The notes under the pieces are model-generated. The model was not told where the DNA came from, did no database searches, and saw only the letters and a program-made list of their open reading frames with translations. Positions 1-6,683 of a DNA stretch of 16,539 nucleotides are shown here, piece by piece. Made by a program: the position numbers and the translations under genes. The stretch comes from Candidatus Woesearchaeota archaeon (GTDB taxonomy: Archaea > Nanobdellota > Nanobdellia > Woesearchaeales > GW2011-AR9), in the NCBI GenBank assembly GCA_013204355.1, contig JABMOA010000122.1:1-16539 (forward strand), read 5' to 3'. Position 1 is the first letter of the stretch; every line of letters begins with the position of its first letter.

Positions 1-2
1 CC

Positions 3-335
3 TGTGAAAATAAGGAAGATAAAGAAGTTTTACTTGCAAATGCACAACTATATGGAGAAGGTTTACGCAAAGGATATTATTACTTAGGAGAAGCTGGAGA
101 ATTACCTCAGTTCAGACTAGGAGATGGTCCTGTAAAATATAGAACTGTTTTAAAAATAATTTCTGCACATATGTTAGAAAATTATCATTATCTTCGTGAC
201 CATTTTTCAAATGAAGGCATATATTTCTTTGATGATTTTTTAAAAGAAACAAAAAAAGATGCAATCTATCTTACAATTGCCCAAATCAAAAAGTTATTAA
301 AAGAAAAGATATTTAGAAAGACAAAGAGGAAATAA
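3..335 (+). CDS. C-terminal part of an unrecognised protein (5' end cut by the window edge)
   Basis: An open frame runs from the left edge and ends at TAA 333-335, giving 110 residues with no start codon required. The peptide begins CENKEDKEVL and ends in a basic tail (KIFRKTKRK). It is rich in Tyr, Leu and Lys, includes a segment with GYYYLGEAGELP, and looks like a soluble mixed alpha/beta protein. I do not recognise the family. A second TAA follows at once and the nitroreductase ATG starts 3 nt after the first stop, so the two genes are probably co-transcribed. Codon use matches the neighbours, and there is no membrane segment in the visible part. That this is coding is likely; its function is unknown. 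Confidence 0.75.
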   Translation, partial: CENKEDKEVLLANAQLYGEGLRKGYYYLGEAGELPQFRLGDGPVKYRTVLKIISAHMLENYHYLRDHFSNEGIYFFDDFLKETKKDAIYLTIAQIKKLLKEKIFRKTKRK

Positions 336-338
336 TAA

Positions 339-932
339 ATGTCATTACAATCAATTGCAAAAAAGTTCAGAAAACCACAAGCAGATATTTCACCGTTATT
401 TTACACACGTTGGTCTCCACGTGCAATGAGTGGTAAACTCACAAAGAAAGAAATTCTTCCTTTATTTGAAGCAGCACGATGGGCACCATCCTCATTTAAT
501 GGTCAACCATGGCGATTTATTGTTGCAACTGGAAAACAAAAAGAAAAATTCATGGAATTCTTAGTAGATTTTAATAAAGCATGGTGCAAAAATGCAGCAG
601 CATTAGTTGTAATTGTAAGTCGTAATAATTTTGAACATAATAATAAATTTAATATGAATCATTCCTTTGATACAGGTGCAGCGTGGGTTTCCATAGCATT
701 AGAAGGCGCACGACGTGGGTTAGTAGTACATGGTATGGCTGGATTTGATAAAGATAAAGTTAAAAAAACATTAAAAATTTCTGAAGAATATTCAATAGAA
801 GCAATGTGTGCCATTGGGAAGTTAGGTCCTAAATCTGTACTTCCAGAAGACATTGCAAAAACAGAAAAACCCAATCAACGTAAGAAATTATCGGAGATTG
901 TTTCTTGGGATGGGATGTTTAAATTTAAATAA
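339..932 (+). CDS. Nitroreductase-family FMN oxidoreductase
   Basis: Family members are FMN-dependent NAD(P)H oxidoreductases that act as dimers in the cytoplasm on nitroaromatics, quinones or flavins; the substrate here cannot be told. The 197-residue product has the usual FMN-site blocks: RWSPRAM at 24-30, the P-S-S-F-N-G-Q-P-W-R block at 50-59, and the D-T-G-A-A helix start at 111-115, followed by a GLVVHGMAGF segment at 127-136. Length fits the small single-domain type. The ATG is 3 nt after the upstream stop and has an AGAGGA-like ribosome site at about 325-330 (8 nt spacing), which supports this start and an operon with the partial gene. The downstream solenoid gene is convergent. No truncation or missing block was seen. 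Confidence 0.9.
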   Translation: MSLQSIAKKFRKPQADISPLFYTRWSPRAMSGKLTKKEILPLFEAARWAPSSFNGQPWRFIVATGKQKEKFMEFLVDFNKAWCKNAAALVVIVSRNNFEHNNKFNMNHSFDTGAAWVSIALEGARRGLVVHGMAGFDKDKVKKTLKISEEYSIEAMCAIGKLGPKSVLPEDIAKTEKPNQRKKLSEIVSWDGMFKFK

Positions 933-939
933 AAAAAAA
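931..939 (-). terminator. T-tract terminator for the solenoid gene
   Basis: On the minus strand nine consecutive T residues lie about 33 nt beyond the stop codon of the solenoid gene, without a GC stem. Archaeal RNA polymerase can terminate on such T-tracts alone. The tract overlaps the stop codon of the convergent nitroreductase gene, so it also separates the two units. Confidence 0.5.
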
Positions 940-971
940 TCCTAATGTAATCCAAGTATTCTATTTCATAA

Positions 972-2192
972 TTAATTCCTTGAGTGATACGTCTTATCAA
1001 AATGAGCATACAAGGCTAATAGTCCATCAGCTTTATCTTGTAGACCAAGTTTTGTTGCAATTTTTGCCGCATCTTCAAGTTTAGGATAACAACAACCACA
1101 ACTACTCAATCCATGATTTATTGTAGCCTCTAGGATTCCTAAATAAGAAGTTATTCCTAATGATTTATCTTCTTCATTACCAAATTCAAATTGTATTTGT
1201 GCAAGACCCTCACCCTTAAGTGAATTGATGGCTACATCATAAACTTCTTGGAATCTCTCTTCTAGACCTGCATTACGTGAAATTCTTAATGCATCAAAAT
1301 GTCTGCCAGAATCCACATAAAGATCTATTGCTTGTTGAGATAAACCATACATTTCAGCAATCTTTGCCCCTGCAAGATCATGTTTTTTCTGAATTTTTGT
1401 TTTAATCCATTGTCTCACAAGTGGTTTAACTTCTAAATCTCTTCCAAGAGATTGTGCAATCCTAATTGCAGATTCATAATTTTCTCCTTCTTTATAAAAT
1501 TCAAAGGCTCTTTCAGTGAATCCTTGAGCTTCTAAATATTCACCAATTCTTCGTTTTCCATCCAAATGATTTTTTCCATAGAAATCAGAAAATAATCCTA
1601 TCACCTCTTCATGAAATCCATGTTTTTCTGCAAGATCTAAAGCCTCATGAATCTGGCCGTCCCGTTTGTATTGACGTACTTTTCTGAATCCTTCATTAGA
1701 TATTTCCTCTTTTATTTCTGGAATTTTCTCTTGGAAACACTCTTCTCTTTCTATTATTTTAAGAGCTTTTTCCAAATCTTTGCAAGGATGTCCATTTTCT
1801 CCCACATAAAGATTTATTAACTCTGTTCTCCACAATAAAACTTCTTCTGGGTCATTAATTTTTTTTGCTAAATCTAATAATTTTTCTACTTTAGAATCTA
1901 CACATGATGAATTTCCGCTCCAACGGTTATACCCTTCTTTTAAAGTATCATATGCTAACTGGTATAAATCTAATGCAAGCTCTGTTTCACCAAGACGCTC
2001 ATAAATTTCTCCAGCAAACGTAGGATTTTCATCTTTTTTTGCATCAATTAATTCATCTAAATATTGCCGATCAAACTGTATTGATTCATAAAAAAGTCCA
2101 ACAGTCTTTAAACGTTGAGTTAAACTTAAATTACTTACTAATTGATTTAATGTTAATTTTGGTACAATTATTATTTCTTCTTCTTGTGTCAT
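972..2192 (-). CDS. Alpha-solenoid (TPR-like) repeat protein
   Basis: The product from ATG 2192 is 406 residues and almost wholly helical. Repeating units of about 30 residues with small residues at turn positions are visible (GETELALDLYQLAY, GQIHEALDLAEKHG, GFTERAFEFYKEG, GLSQQAIDLYVDSG), typical of TPR-like or COPI/IFT-type solenoids that act as protein-binding scaffolds. It has no signal peptide or membrane helix, so it is likely cytoplasmic. A short CGCC cluster (C365, C367, C368) sits between the last repeats. The frame stays open upstream to 2249, but ATG 2192 has GGAG at 2202-2199 with a 6-nt spacer, so the shorter start is preferred. A second solenoid protein lies at 7194-9185. The partner and function are unknown. 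Confidence 0.8.
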   Translation of the reverse strand: MTQEEEIIIVPKLTLNQLVSNLSLTQRLKTVGLFYESIQFDRQYLDELIDAKKDENPTFAGEIYERLGETELALDLYQLAYDTLKEGYNRWSGNSSCVDSKVEKLLDLAKKINDPEEVLLWRTELINLYVGENGHPCKDLEKALKIIEREECFQEKIPEIKEEISNEGFRKVRQYKRDGQIHEALDLAEKHGFHEEVIGLFSDFYGKNHLDGKRRIGEYLEAQGFTERAFEFYKEGENYESAIRIAQSLGRDLEVKPLVRQWIKTKIQKKHDLAGAKIAEMYGLSQQAIDLYVDSGRHFDALRISRNAGLEERFQEVYDVAINSLKGEGLAQIQFEFGNEEDKSLGITSYLGILEATINHGLSSCGCCYPKLEDAAKIATKLGLQDKADGLLALYAHFDKTYHSRN

Positions 2193-2198
2193 TTTTAT

Positions 2199-2202
2199 CT
2201 CC
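2199..2202 (-). promoter_or_regulatory. Shine-Dalgarno GGAG that fixes the solenoid start
   Basis: GGAG on the minus strand is 6 nt upstream of ATG 2192. It overlaps another in-frame ATG at 2204, which is less well placed. It is the reason for preferring the 406-residue product over the longer reading that starts at 2249. Confidence 0.6.
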
Positions 2203-2278
2203 ATTAATTTTTGACTTTTCACACCAACACCCTTAAACACTACTCTCAAGGAGCACTAGTAGGTTACATAAATGATGG

Positions 2279-2293
2279 CCCCCCCTTGAGGGG
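2279..2293. repeat. GC-rich dyad C7-TTGA-G4 in the gap upstream of the solenoid gene
   Basis: Seven C (2279-2285), TTGA, then four G (2290-2293) form a CCCC/GGGG inverted repeat with a 4-nt centre in otherwise very AT-rich DNA. A similar element (C6-ACAAA-G4) lies at 4798-4812 at the start of the TrmB-family gene. It could be an operator or an RNA hairpin. A TATA-like TTTATGTA on the minus strand lies just downstream (about 2263-2270), placing the dyad upstream of the presumed promoter of the solenoid gene. The rest of 2193-2427 holds no gene that I can support. Confidence 0.5.
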
Positions 2294-2421
2294 ATACCCA
2301 CACACAGAACAACAAAATCTAGATTAAAATGGAAGAATGATTAAAAAAAATGAGTATAACAAAAAGTTCATTAATGATAATATGAAAATATATTCATTAC
2401 ATTTTGGATAACAACTTCAAT

Positions 2422-2427
2422 AAAAAA
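2422..2427 (-). terminator. T6 tract directly after the methyltransferase stop
   Basis: Six T residues on the minus strand directly follow the stop codon at 2428-2430, with no GC stem. This is consistent with archaeal T-tract termination of the aminotransferase/methyltransferase unit. Confidence 0.4.
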
Positions 2428-3120
2428 TTATTTTTCAGCCACAATCAAAGCAGTATTGAACTTCTTAAATACAACTTCAACTTTCTTAAATCCAACTCCC
2501 TTTAACCATGCAACTTGATTTTCTAACGGAGCAAGTTTGTTTAGGTGTTTGTGATGGTATGCCCATTCCTTTAGAGATTTTTCATCTTCTGCATGTTCAA
2601 CAAGATAATGGAAATGATATGCATCGTTCAATGATGCAACCGCAAGATTTTTGAATGTAACTAAATCTCCAAAAATAAAGATACCTCCTTTTTTTAAAGA
2701 GGAATAAATTTTCTTAAAAAGTTTCTTTTTGTCATTATCGGTTTCCTGATGATGTAAACCAATAACCGAAAGAACGACATCATTATGTTGAGAAAGTTTT
2801 AATTTAGCATAATCCCCACAAAGATAATTGACCTTATATTTATGTAATTTTCTTCGTGCACCATCTAACATTGTTTTAGAAAAATCAACAACAGTAAATC
2901 TTGCTTTTGGAAGATTTTTTAAAATTCTTAAAGTTGTTAATCCTGTCCCAACCCCTAATTCTAAAATTTGTGGATTTCCTTTAAGATTCTTTCTCACAAT
3001 CTGATCTATTGCTTTATGTAACTCAACATGCCCTGGTATAGATCGCACAATATCTTTATCATATTTTGCGGTTTCATAGTGATCATAATTTAAGTCTTCT
3101 GGTTTAACGTTTGTTGCCAT
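2428..3120 (-). CDS. Class I SAM-dependent methyltransferase
   Basis: This 230-residue Rossmann-fold enzyme would transfer methyl groups from S-adenosylmethionine; the acceptor is unknown. Motif I is LELGVGTGL at 53-61, the acidic motif II residue is D79 in VVDF, motif III is GDY at 102-104, and motif IV is SVIGLHH at 118-124. The layout resembles UbiE/Methyltransf_25-type small-molecule enzymes, but the target cannot be called from this. There is no membrane segment. Its ATG is 21 nt beyond the stop of the class V aminotransferase gene on the same strand, so the two are probably one operon and may act on the same small molecule. That pathway link is inference. Confidence 0.88.
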   Translation of the reverse strand: MATNVKPEDLNYDHYETAKYDKDIVRSIPGHVELHKAIDQIVRKNLKGNPQILELGVGTGLTTLRILKNLPKARFTVVDFSKTMLDGARRKLHKYKVNYLCGDYAKLKLSQHNDVVLSVIGLHHQETDNDKKKLFKKIYSSLKKGGIFIFGDLVTFKNLAVASLNDAYHFHYLVEHAEDEKSLKEWAYHHKHLNKLAPLENQVAWLKGVGFKKVEVVFKKFNTALIVAEK

Positions 3121-3141
3121 TTTAGTACTTCTTATTTTGTA

Positions 3142-4551
3142 TCATTTTTGTAATTTAGATTTTAAAATATAAGCTCCATTAATTTTATCTCTAGTATATT
3201 TTGGAATATAGTGATTTATTCCTTTTTTAATGATTTCTTTCAAAGCTTCAATTAATCTATCAACATCTTCAACTTTGTTGTAAATCGCAAAGCTAGCTCT
3301 AACAATTCCCGGCATACATACTGTACTTCCCTGTTCTATTTCAACGGAAATTTTCTCTTCTTCTTTAAGAGAAATATCTTTCAATTTTCTTAATAATTGA
3401 TAAACACAAAAAGAACCTGCTCTTGTTCCAATCCCAAATTCTTTTGCGAGAATTTCAGCAGTAAGTCTATAATCAAAGCCATTAATATCAAAAAGAATCA
3501 TACTTGGATTATTTGATTGATCAGAATAAATTGTAATTTCTTTTAATTTTCTTAATTCTGAAAAAGTATAATTTACCAAAGCATGTTCATATGTGGAGAT
3601 TTTCTCTAAACCAATAGCATTTAACTCTTTCATTGCATCTGCCATAGAAATAATTCCAACAGCATTTGGCGTACCAGGATCATGAGTTTGCACTGTATCA
3701 AACTTTTTAACTGAAAAGTCAGAGGTGATATAGGCTAAATTTCCACCACCAATCTGGTAAGGGGGCGCTTTATCAAAAAACTTTTTTGGTCCAATAAGAC
3801 ATCCACCACCATAAGGCGCATACATTTTATGACCAGAAAATGCAATAAAATCTAAATGGGATTTGTCCTTTATTGGACGCATATTGATGTTTTCATGTTG
3901 TAGTAATTGACACGCATCAACAAGAATATAAGCACCATATTTATGTGCCATCTTAGCAAGTTTATCGAGATCTGGCTTATAACCAGTTACATTAGATGCA
4001 CCTACAACAGTTAAGAGTTTAATTTTATTTTCTTCTTTTTCACCTTTATGTTTTTCAAAAATATGAATTAATTTATCATAATCAATTTTATTTTTTTCAT
4101 TAGTTCTATAAATAATCGTTTTATTATATTTTAACCAGGGAAGAAGATTTGAAGAATGTTCAATATCAGAAACAAGAACTTTTCCTTTCATAAAATGAAA
4201 CAATTCTGCTGCTTGATTGATCGCTTCAGTTGTATTTTTTGTTAAGATAACGTAATAATCTTTATCTGCACCAACAGATTTAGCAATAAAATCTCGTGCA
4301 TTCTCATATTCATTTGTAGATATTTCTGATTTCTGACCTGAACCCCTATGCACACTACCATAAACATCTAAAAATTTATCCACGTTTTCTTTAACTTTCT
4401 TAAAAGGTGAGGTGGTAGCAGCATTATCAAAATTAACATATCTTACTTTCTTTCCATTTAAGAGGGTTACCTTAAAATTTAAACAGTTATGTGTAAACCT
4501 TGGTTTAACTTGTTTTGTCCAAAAAGTCTTCATCTCTTTTTTATTCATCAT
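3142..4551 (-). CDS. Class V aminotransferase, cysteine-desulfurase-like (SufS/CsdA group)
   Basis: This PLP enzyme has the fold of cysteine desulfurases, which take sulfur from cysteine as an enzyme persulfide. Visible features are YVNFDNAATT at 38-47, E131-H132 (EHSSN), the PLP-binding D212 (LVDACQ), the Schiff-base K242 in SGHKMYAPYGGG, and R377-A-G-S-F-C382, where C382 sits at the place of the SufS persulfide cysteine. VRAS at 417-420 matches the conserved R-A-S block. At 469 residues it is longer than typical SufS (about 400), with an N-terminal extension, about 30 extra residues after C382, and a basic tail. No SufBCD or IscU gene is nearby. It could instead be a lyase or aminotransferase of the same fold. 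The start is the first of three close Met codons, chosen from TATA spacing. Confidence 0.87.
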   Translation of the reverse strand: MMNKKEMKTFWTKQVKPRFTHNCLNFKVTLLNGKKVRYVNFDNAATTSPFKKVKENVDKFLDVYGSVHRGSGQKSEISTNEYENARDFIAKSVGADKDYYVILTKNTTEAINQAAELFHFMKGKVLVSDIEHSSNLLPWLKYNKTIIYRTNEKNKIDYDKLIHIFEKHKGEKEENKIKLLTVVGASNVTGYKPDLDKLAKMAHKYGAYILVDACQLLQHENINMRPIKDKSHLDFIAFSGHKMYAPYGGGCLIGPKKFFDKAPPYQIGGGNLAYITSDFSVKKFDTVQTHDPGTPNAVGIISMADAMKELNAIGLEKISTYEHALVNYTFSELRKLKEITIYSDQSNNPSMILFDINGFDYRLTAEILAKEFGIGTRAGSFCVYQLLRKLKDISLKEEEKISVEIEQGSTVCMPGIVRASFAIYNKVEDVDRLIEALKEIIKKGINHYIPKYTRDKINGAYILKSKLQK

Positions 4552-4570
4552 TTTGATTATATCTATTTTG

Positions 4571-4579
4571 TTTAAATAA
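4571..4579 (-). promoter_or_regulatory. TATA-like box for the class V aminotransferase gene
   Basis: TTATTTAAA on the minus strand is centred about 24 nt upstream of ATG 4551. There is no ribosome site between them, so the mRNA is probably leaderless. Confidence 0.45.
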
Positions 4580-4601
4580 CTTTTTATTTGTCAAATTATT
4601 G

Positions 4602-4633
4602 AAAAATCAGCGATTTTAACACACAAAATCGCT
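4602..4633 (-). terminator. Hairpin plus T-tract after the small ORF
   Basis: Perfect 9-bp arms AGCGATTTT / AAAATCGCT (4609-4617 and 4625-4633) flank a 7-nt loop. Read on the minus strand they are followed by a T5 run at 4606-4602. The hairpin lies 15 nt past the stop of the 31-codon ORF at 4649-4744 and before the promoter of the aminotransferase gene, as expected for a terminator of a short transcript. It could also be an operator, because it is symmetric at DNA level. Confidence 0.6.
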
Positions 4634-4648
4634 CTAAATAAAATTTAT

Positions 4649-4744
4649 TTAATAATGTTCAGGGGTTCCAAAGTTAATATTTAATGTTACCCAAGCTTCT
4701 AATTCTGTATAATGTTCATTTTTTTCAATTATTTTTGTTATCAT
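4649..4744 (-). CDS. Small ORF, 31 residues, unknown
   Basis: ATG at 4744 and TAA at 4651-4649 enclose 31 codons; the peptide begins MITKIIEKNEHYTEL and ends NFGTPEHY. It is a mildly acidic soluble peptide with a predicted short helix and then a Trp-containing segment (EAWVTLNINF). Support comes from its surroundings. An AGGCGAT sequence (4755-4749), one mismatch from AGGTGAT, lies 4 nt before the ATG. A TATA-like TTTATATC (4790-4783) is correctly spaced for a start near 4760, and a hairpin with T-tract follows the stop. It is divergent from the TrmB-family gene and shares its promoter region. It may encode a small regulatory protein, or the transcript may act as RNA. I do not recognise it. 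Confidence 0.45.
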   Translation of the reverse strand: MITKIIEKNEHYTELEAWVTLNINFGTPEHY

Positions 4745-4754
4745 TTTTATCGCC

Positions 4755-4790
4755 TTTATTTACTATTGTGGTGTGATAACAAAGATATAA
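4755..4790. promoter_or_regulatory. Overlapping divergent promoters of the TrmB-family gene and the small ORF
   Basis: Plus strand: TTTATTTA at 4755-4762 would start RNA about 9 nt before ATG 4794. Plus-strand GATATAAA at 4783-4790 would instead start RNA near 4812, upstream of the internal ATG 4848. On the minus strand the same 4783-4790 box reads TTTATATC and fits the small ORF. A GGTGTGATAAC element at 4770-4780 lies between them and contains the half-site GTGATA. Control of both genes by the TrmB-family protein is a reasonable inference. Confidence 0.45.
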
Positions 4791-4793
4791 ACA

Positions 4794-5600
4794 ATGTCCC
4801 CCCACAAAGGGGTAACCTTAATAAAGAAGAACGATATTCATACTAAAATGAAAGAATTATTAGCAGGATTAGGTTTGACCAAAGGGGAAATTGACGTTTA
4901 TCTTGCCCTAAATAAACTTGGAGAAACAACAACAGGAAAATTAGTAAAAGAGAGTAAAGTTTCAAAATCAAAGGTTTATGATATTCTTGAAAAACTTATT
5001 AGCAAGGGATTAGTGGGGTACATTATTAAGGATAATGTAAAACATTTTAGCACCAATGACCCTAAGATGATTCTTAATTATGTCAAAAAACAAGAAGAAG
5101 AATTAGAACAAACAAAAATTAAAATTCAACAAGATTTGCTTCCACAATTAATATTGGCAAGGCAAACTGCAACCACGCAAAGGTTAGCTGAAATTTATGA
5201 GGGTTATCAAGGTCTTAAAGCCATTAGAGAAGAATTAATGGCAACATTCAAACCAAATGAAACATTATTAGTTTTGGGTGCACCCAAAATTGCCAATGAA
5301 AAATGGGAGGGGTGGTTATTAGATTTTCATAAAAAAAGAATTAAACATAAAATTAAAATGAAAATTATTTATGATGCAGATGCAAAAAAATTTGGTGAAA
5401 TAAGAAAGAAAATGTCTTTAACAGAAGTAAGATATTTACCAAAGGCAAATGCTTCTCTTAATTGGATTGATATTTTTCCTAATGCTGTAATGTTTGGCAT
5501 GGTACTTAAAACACCAATTGCCTTTGTAGTAAGGGATAAAGAATTAGCTAAAAGTTTTAAAGTATATTTTAATATAATGTGGGCGCAAACAAAAAAATAA
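4794..5600 (+). CDS. TrmB-family transcriptional regulator
   Basis: TrmB-type proteins are archaeal sugar-responsive DNA-binding regulators that repress or activate depending on the position of their site. The sequence has the family layout: a winged helix at about 20-80 (LGLTKGEIDVYLAL, then the recognition region SKVSKSKVYDILEKL), a coiled coil at about 92-115, and a C-terminal effector-type domain (LAEIYEGYQGLKAIREEL onward) resembling the PLD-like half of TrmB. The C-terminus is short, without the long sugar-binding extension of Thermococcus TrmB, so its ligand cannot be assigned. The start is uncertain: ATG 4794 (268 residues) fits a short-leader mRNA, while ATG 4848 (250 residues, MKELLAGLGL) matches where family members usually begin. 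A GC-rich dyad lies at 4798-4812, between the two. Confidence 0.85.
   Translation: MSPHKGVTLIKKNDIHTKMKELLAGLGLTKGEIDVYLALNKLGETTTGKLVKESKVSKSKVYDILEKLISKGLVGYIIKDNVKHFSTNDPKMILNYVKKQEEELEQTKIKIQQDLLPQLILARQTATTQRLAEIYEGYQGLKAIREELMATFKPNETLLVLGAPKIANEKWEGWLLDFHKKRIKHKIKMKIIYDADAKKFGEIRKKMSLTEVRYLPKANASLNWIDIFPNAVMFGMVLKTPIAFVVRDKELAKSFKVYFNIMWAQTKK
4798..4812. repeat. GC-rich dyad C6-ACAAA-G4 at the start of the TrmB-family gene
   Basis: Six C, ACAAA, then four G form a second CCCC/GGGG inverted repeat like the one at 2279-2293. It covers the possible transcription start of the regulator gene (TATA at 4783-4790), a position suited to autorepression, or it lies in the first codons if ATG 4794 is used. 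Confidence 0.5.
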
Positions 5601-5641
5601 AAATTCCAATTAAGCACAGCTTCAAGATCTTAAATTAATTC

Positions 5642-5704
5642 TGGTTTTTAACCACACCTAAACAGGAGCCCACTTATGTTTATGGATTGCGTCACATAAC
5701 CACA
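5642..5704. repeat. Repeated TAACCACA octamer in the gap before the ATPase gene
   Basis: TAACCACA occurs at 5649-5656 and 5697-5704, 48 bp apart. The first copy is part of a small hairpin TGGTT-TTT-AACCA (5642-5654). Read on the minus strand the first copy is GGTGTGGTTA, close to GGTGTGATAA at 4770-4779 on the other side of the TrmB-family gene. These are candidate regulator sites. The rest of 5601-5787 shows only a TATA-like stretch (5705-5718) and the short ORF at 5729-5791. Confidence 0.35.
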
Positions 5705-5728
5705 TTTATGTTATAAAATGCCAGAACA

Positions 5729-5791
5729 ATGACTCAGCATCGTAAAATACGCAAATTTAATAAGACCCATGAATTTCTTAAACAACAATGA
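5729..5791 (+). CDS. Possible 20-residue basic leader ORF overlapping the ATPase start
   Basis: ATG 5729 opens 20 codons ending at TGA 5789-5791, so its stop overlaps the ATPase start as ATGA, the classic arrangement for coupled translation. The peptide is strongly basic (begins MTQHRKIRKF). A TATA-like TTTATGTTA at 5705-5713 is about the right distance for a leaderless or nearly leaderless start here. The ATPase itself has no ribosome site, so translation by reinitiation would make sense. Such a short frame can arise by chance, so the call is tentative. Confidence 0.3.
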   Translation: MTQHRKIRKFNKTHEFLKQQ

Positions 5792-6633
5792 CAAGAAAAA
5801 AGAAAACTAAATCTGGTAATAAGGTTCTAAAATTCTTATGGAACATAATTAAATTCTTCTTTAGAATATTAAAAAATATCTTAGTATGGTGTGGAAAAAT
5901 AATATACGAGAGTTTTTCAGCGGGAGTTAAAAAAACAAAAAATACAATCCACGAAGTACAAAAGGAAGCGTCTATCTCAAAAAATCCTCCTGAATATAAA
6001 AAAATAAAAGTATTTGAATCGGTAGAAGGTGATTTCAAAGATTTTGAATATAGACTTAATAATAAATCCTTAATAATTACAATCGCGGGAAGAAGAGGAA
6101 GTGGTAAATCAACATTAGCATTCAAAATCATGGAAAATATTCTTGCAAAAAATGATAAACGTATAGGATTTGCAATGGGTGTAAAACAATCTTTACTCCC
6201 TGCATGGATTAAAACAATCACTAGTATTGAAGATGTTGGAAATAATGGTGTTCTGGTTGTAGATGAAGGCGCCATTAGTTTTGGATCACGAAATTCAATG
6301 AGCAAAAAGAATAAAGGTTTAGGTGAATTACTTGCAATTGCAAGACATAAGGACATCACCTTATTATTAATAACACAAAACACATCCATGATTGATAAGA
6401 ATGTGTTAAACTTATGTGATTCAATCTTATTAAAAGAAGGTAGTTTACTTCAAGATAAGATGGAGAGAAGTGCAATAAAAAGTTTATATACAAAAGTTGT
6501 AAAAAAATTCAAATCTATTGATAAAAAAGAAAGAATCAAATTTTTCTACATTTATGATGATGATTTTGAAGGAATGTGCCACAGTGATCTTCCAAGTTTC
6601 TGGAATGAGAATGTAAGCAAGAATCAAGCTTAA
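5788..6633 (+). CDS. P-loop ATPase with amphipathic N-terminus (Zot/A32-like)
   Basis: The 281-residue product has a Walker A motif GRRGSGKST at 101-109, a Walker B GVLVVDEG at 154-161, and a sensor-like ITLLLITQN at 190-198 before a C-terminal alpha/beta tail. This order and spacing suit the FtsK/HerA-side ASCE ATPases, particularly the Zot and viral A32-type packaging/morphogenesis ATPases, which are small and lack helicase motifs. Residues 1-48 are very basic and then alternate aromatic and Lys/Arg (VLKFLWNIIKFFFRILKNIL), suggesting an amphipathic membrane-binding helix rather than a clean transmembrane span. No arginine finger can be named with confidence. The start ATG overlaps the preceding short ORF and has no ribosome site. 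The following orphan gene is 50 nt away. The role is unknown; membrane-associated DNA or protein handling is an inference. Confidence 0.75.
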   Translation: MTRKKKTKSGNKVLKFLWNIIKFFFRILKNILVWCGKIIYESFSAGVKKTKNTIHEVQKEASISKNPPEYKKIKVFESVEGDFKDFEYRLNNKSLIITIAGRRGSGKSTLAFKIMENILAKNDKRIGFAMGVKQSLLPAWIKTITSIEDVGNNGVLVVDEGAISFGSRNSMSKKNKGLGELLAIARHKDITLLLITQNTSMIDKNVLNLCDSILLKEGSLLQDKMERSAIKSLYTKVVKKFKSIDKKERIKFFYIYDDDFEGMCHSDLPSFWNENVSKNQA

Positions 6634-6650
6634 TTGAATTTTAACTAAGA

Positions 6651-6662
6651 AAATTAATAAAA
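6651..6662 (+). promoter_or_regulatory. TATA-like box for the orphan gene
   Basis: AAATTAATAAAA is centred about 27 nt before ATG 6684. The nearest purine-rich AGAGGA is about 20 nt upstream, too far for a ribosome site, so the mRNA is probably leaderless. Confidence 0.4.
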
Positions 6663-6683
6663 GAGGACCCATTCTAAACCTAA

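Noticed and set aside
2193..2249. N-terminal extension of the solenoid protein
   Set aside because: ATG 2192 has a well-spaced GGAG site, and the extension (MRVVFKGVGV) does not fit the helical repeat protein.
4761..4780. Full Thermococcales-type TrmB site TATCAC-N5-GTGATA
   Set aside because: Only the right half GTGATA is present; the left half does not match, so only a possible half-site is noted.
5778..6389. Long open frame (203 codons) on the minus strand opposite the ATPase gene
   Set aside because: It is antisense to a gene with clear Walker motifs, has a composition typical of shadow frames (hydrophobic, Ser/Phe-rich), and no promoter or ribosome site.
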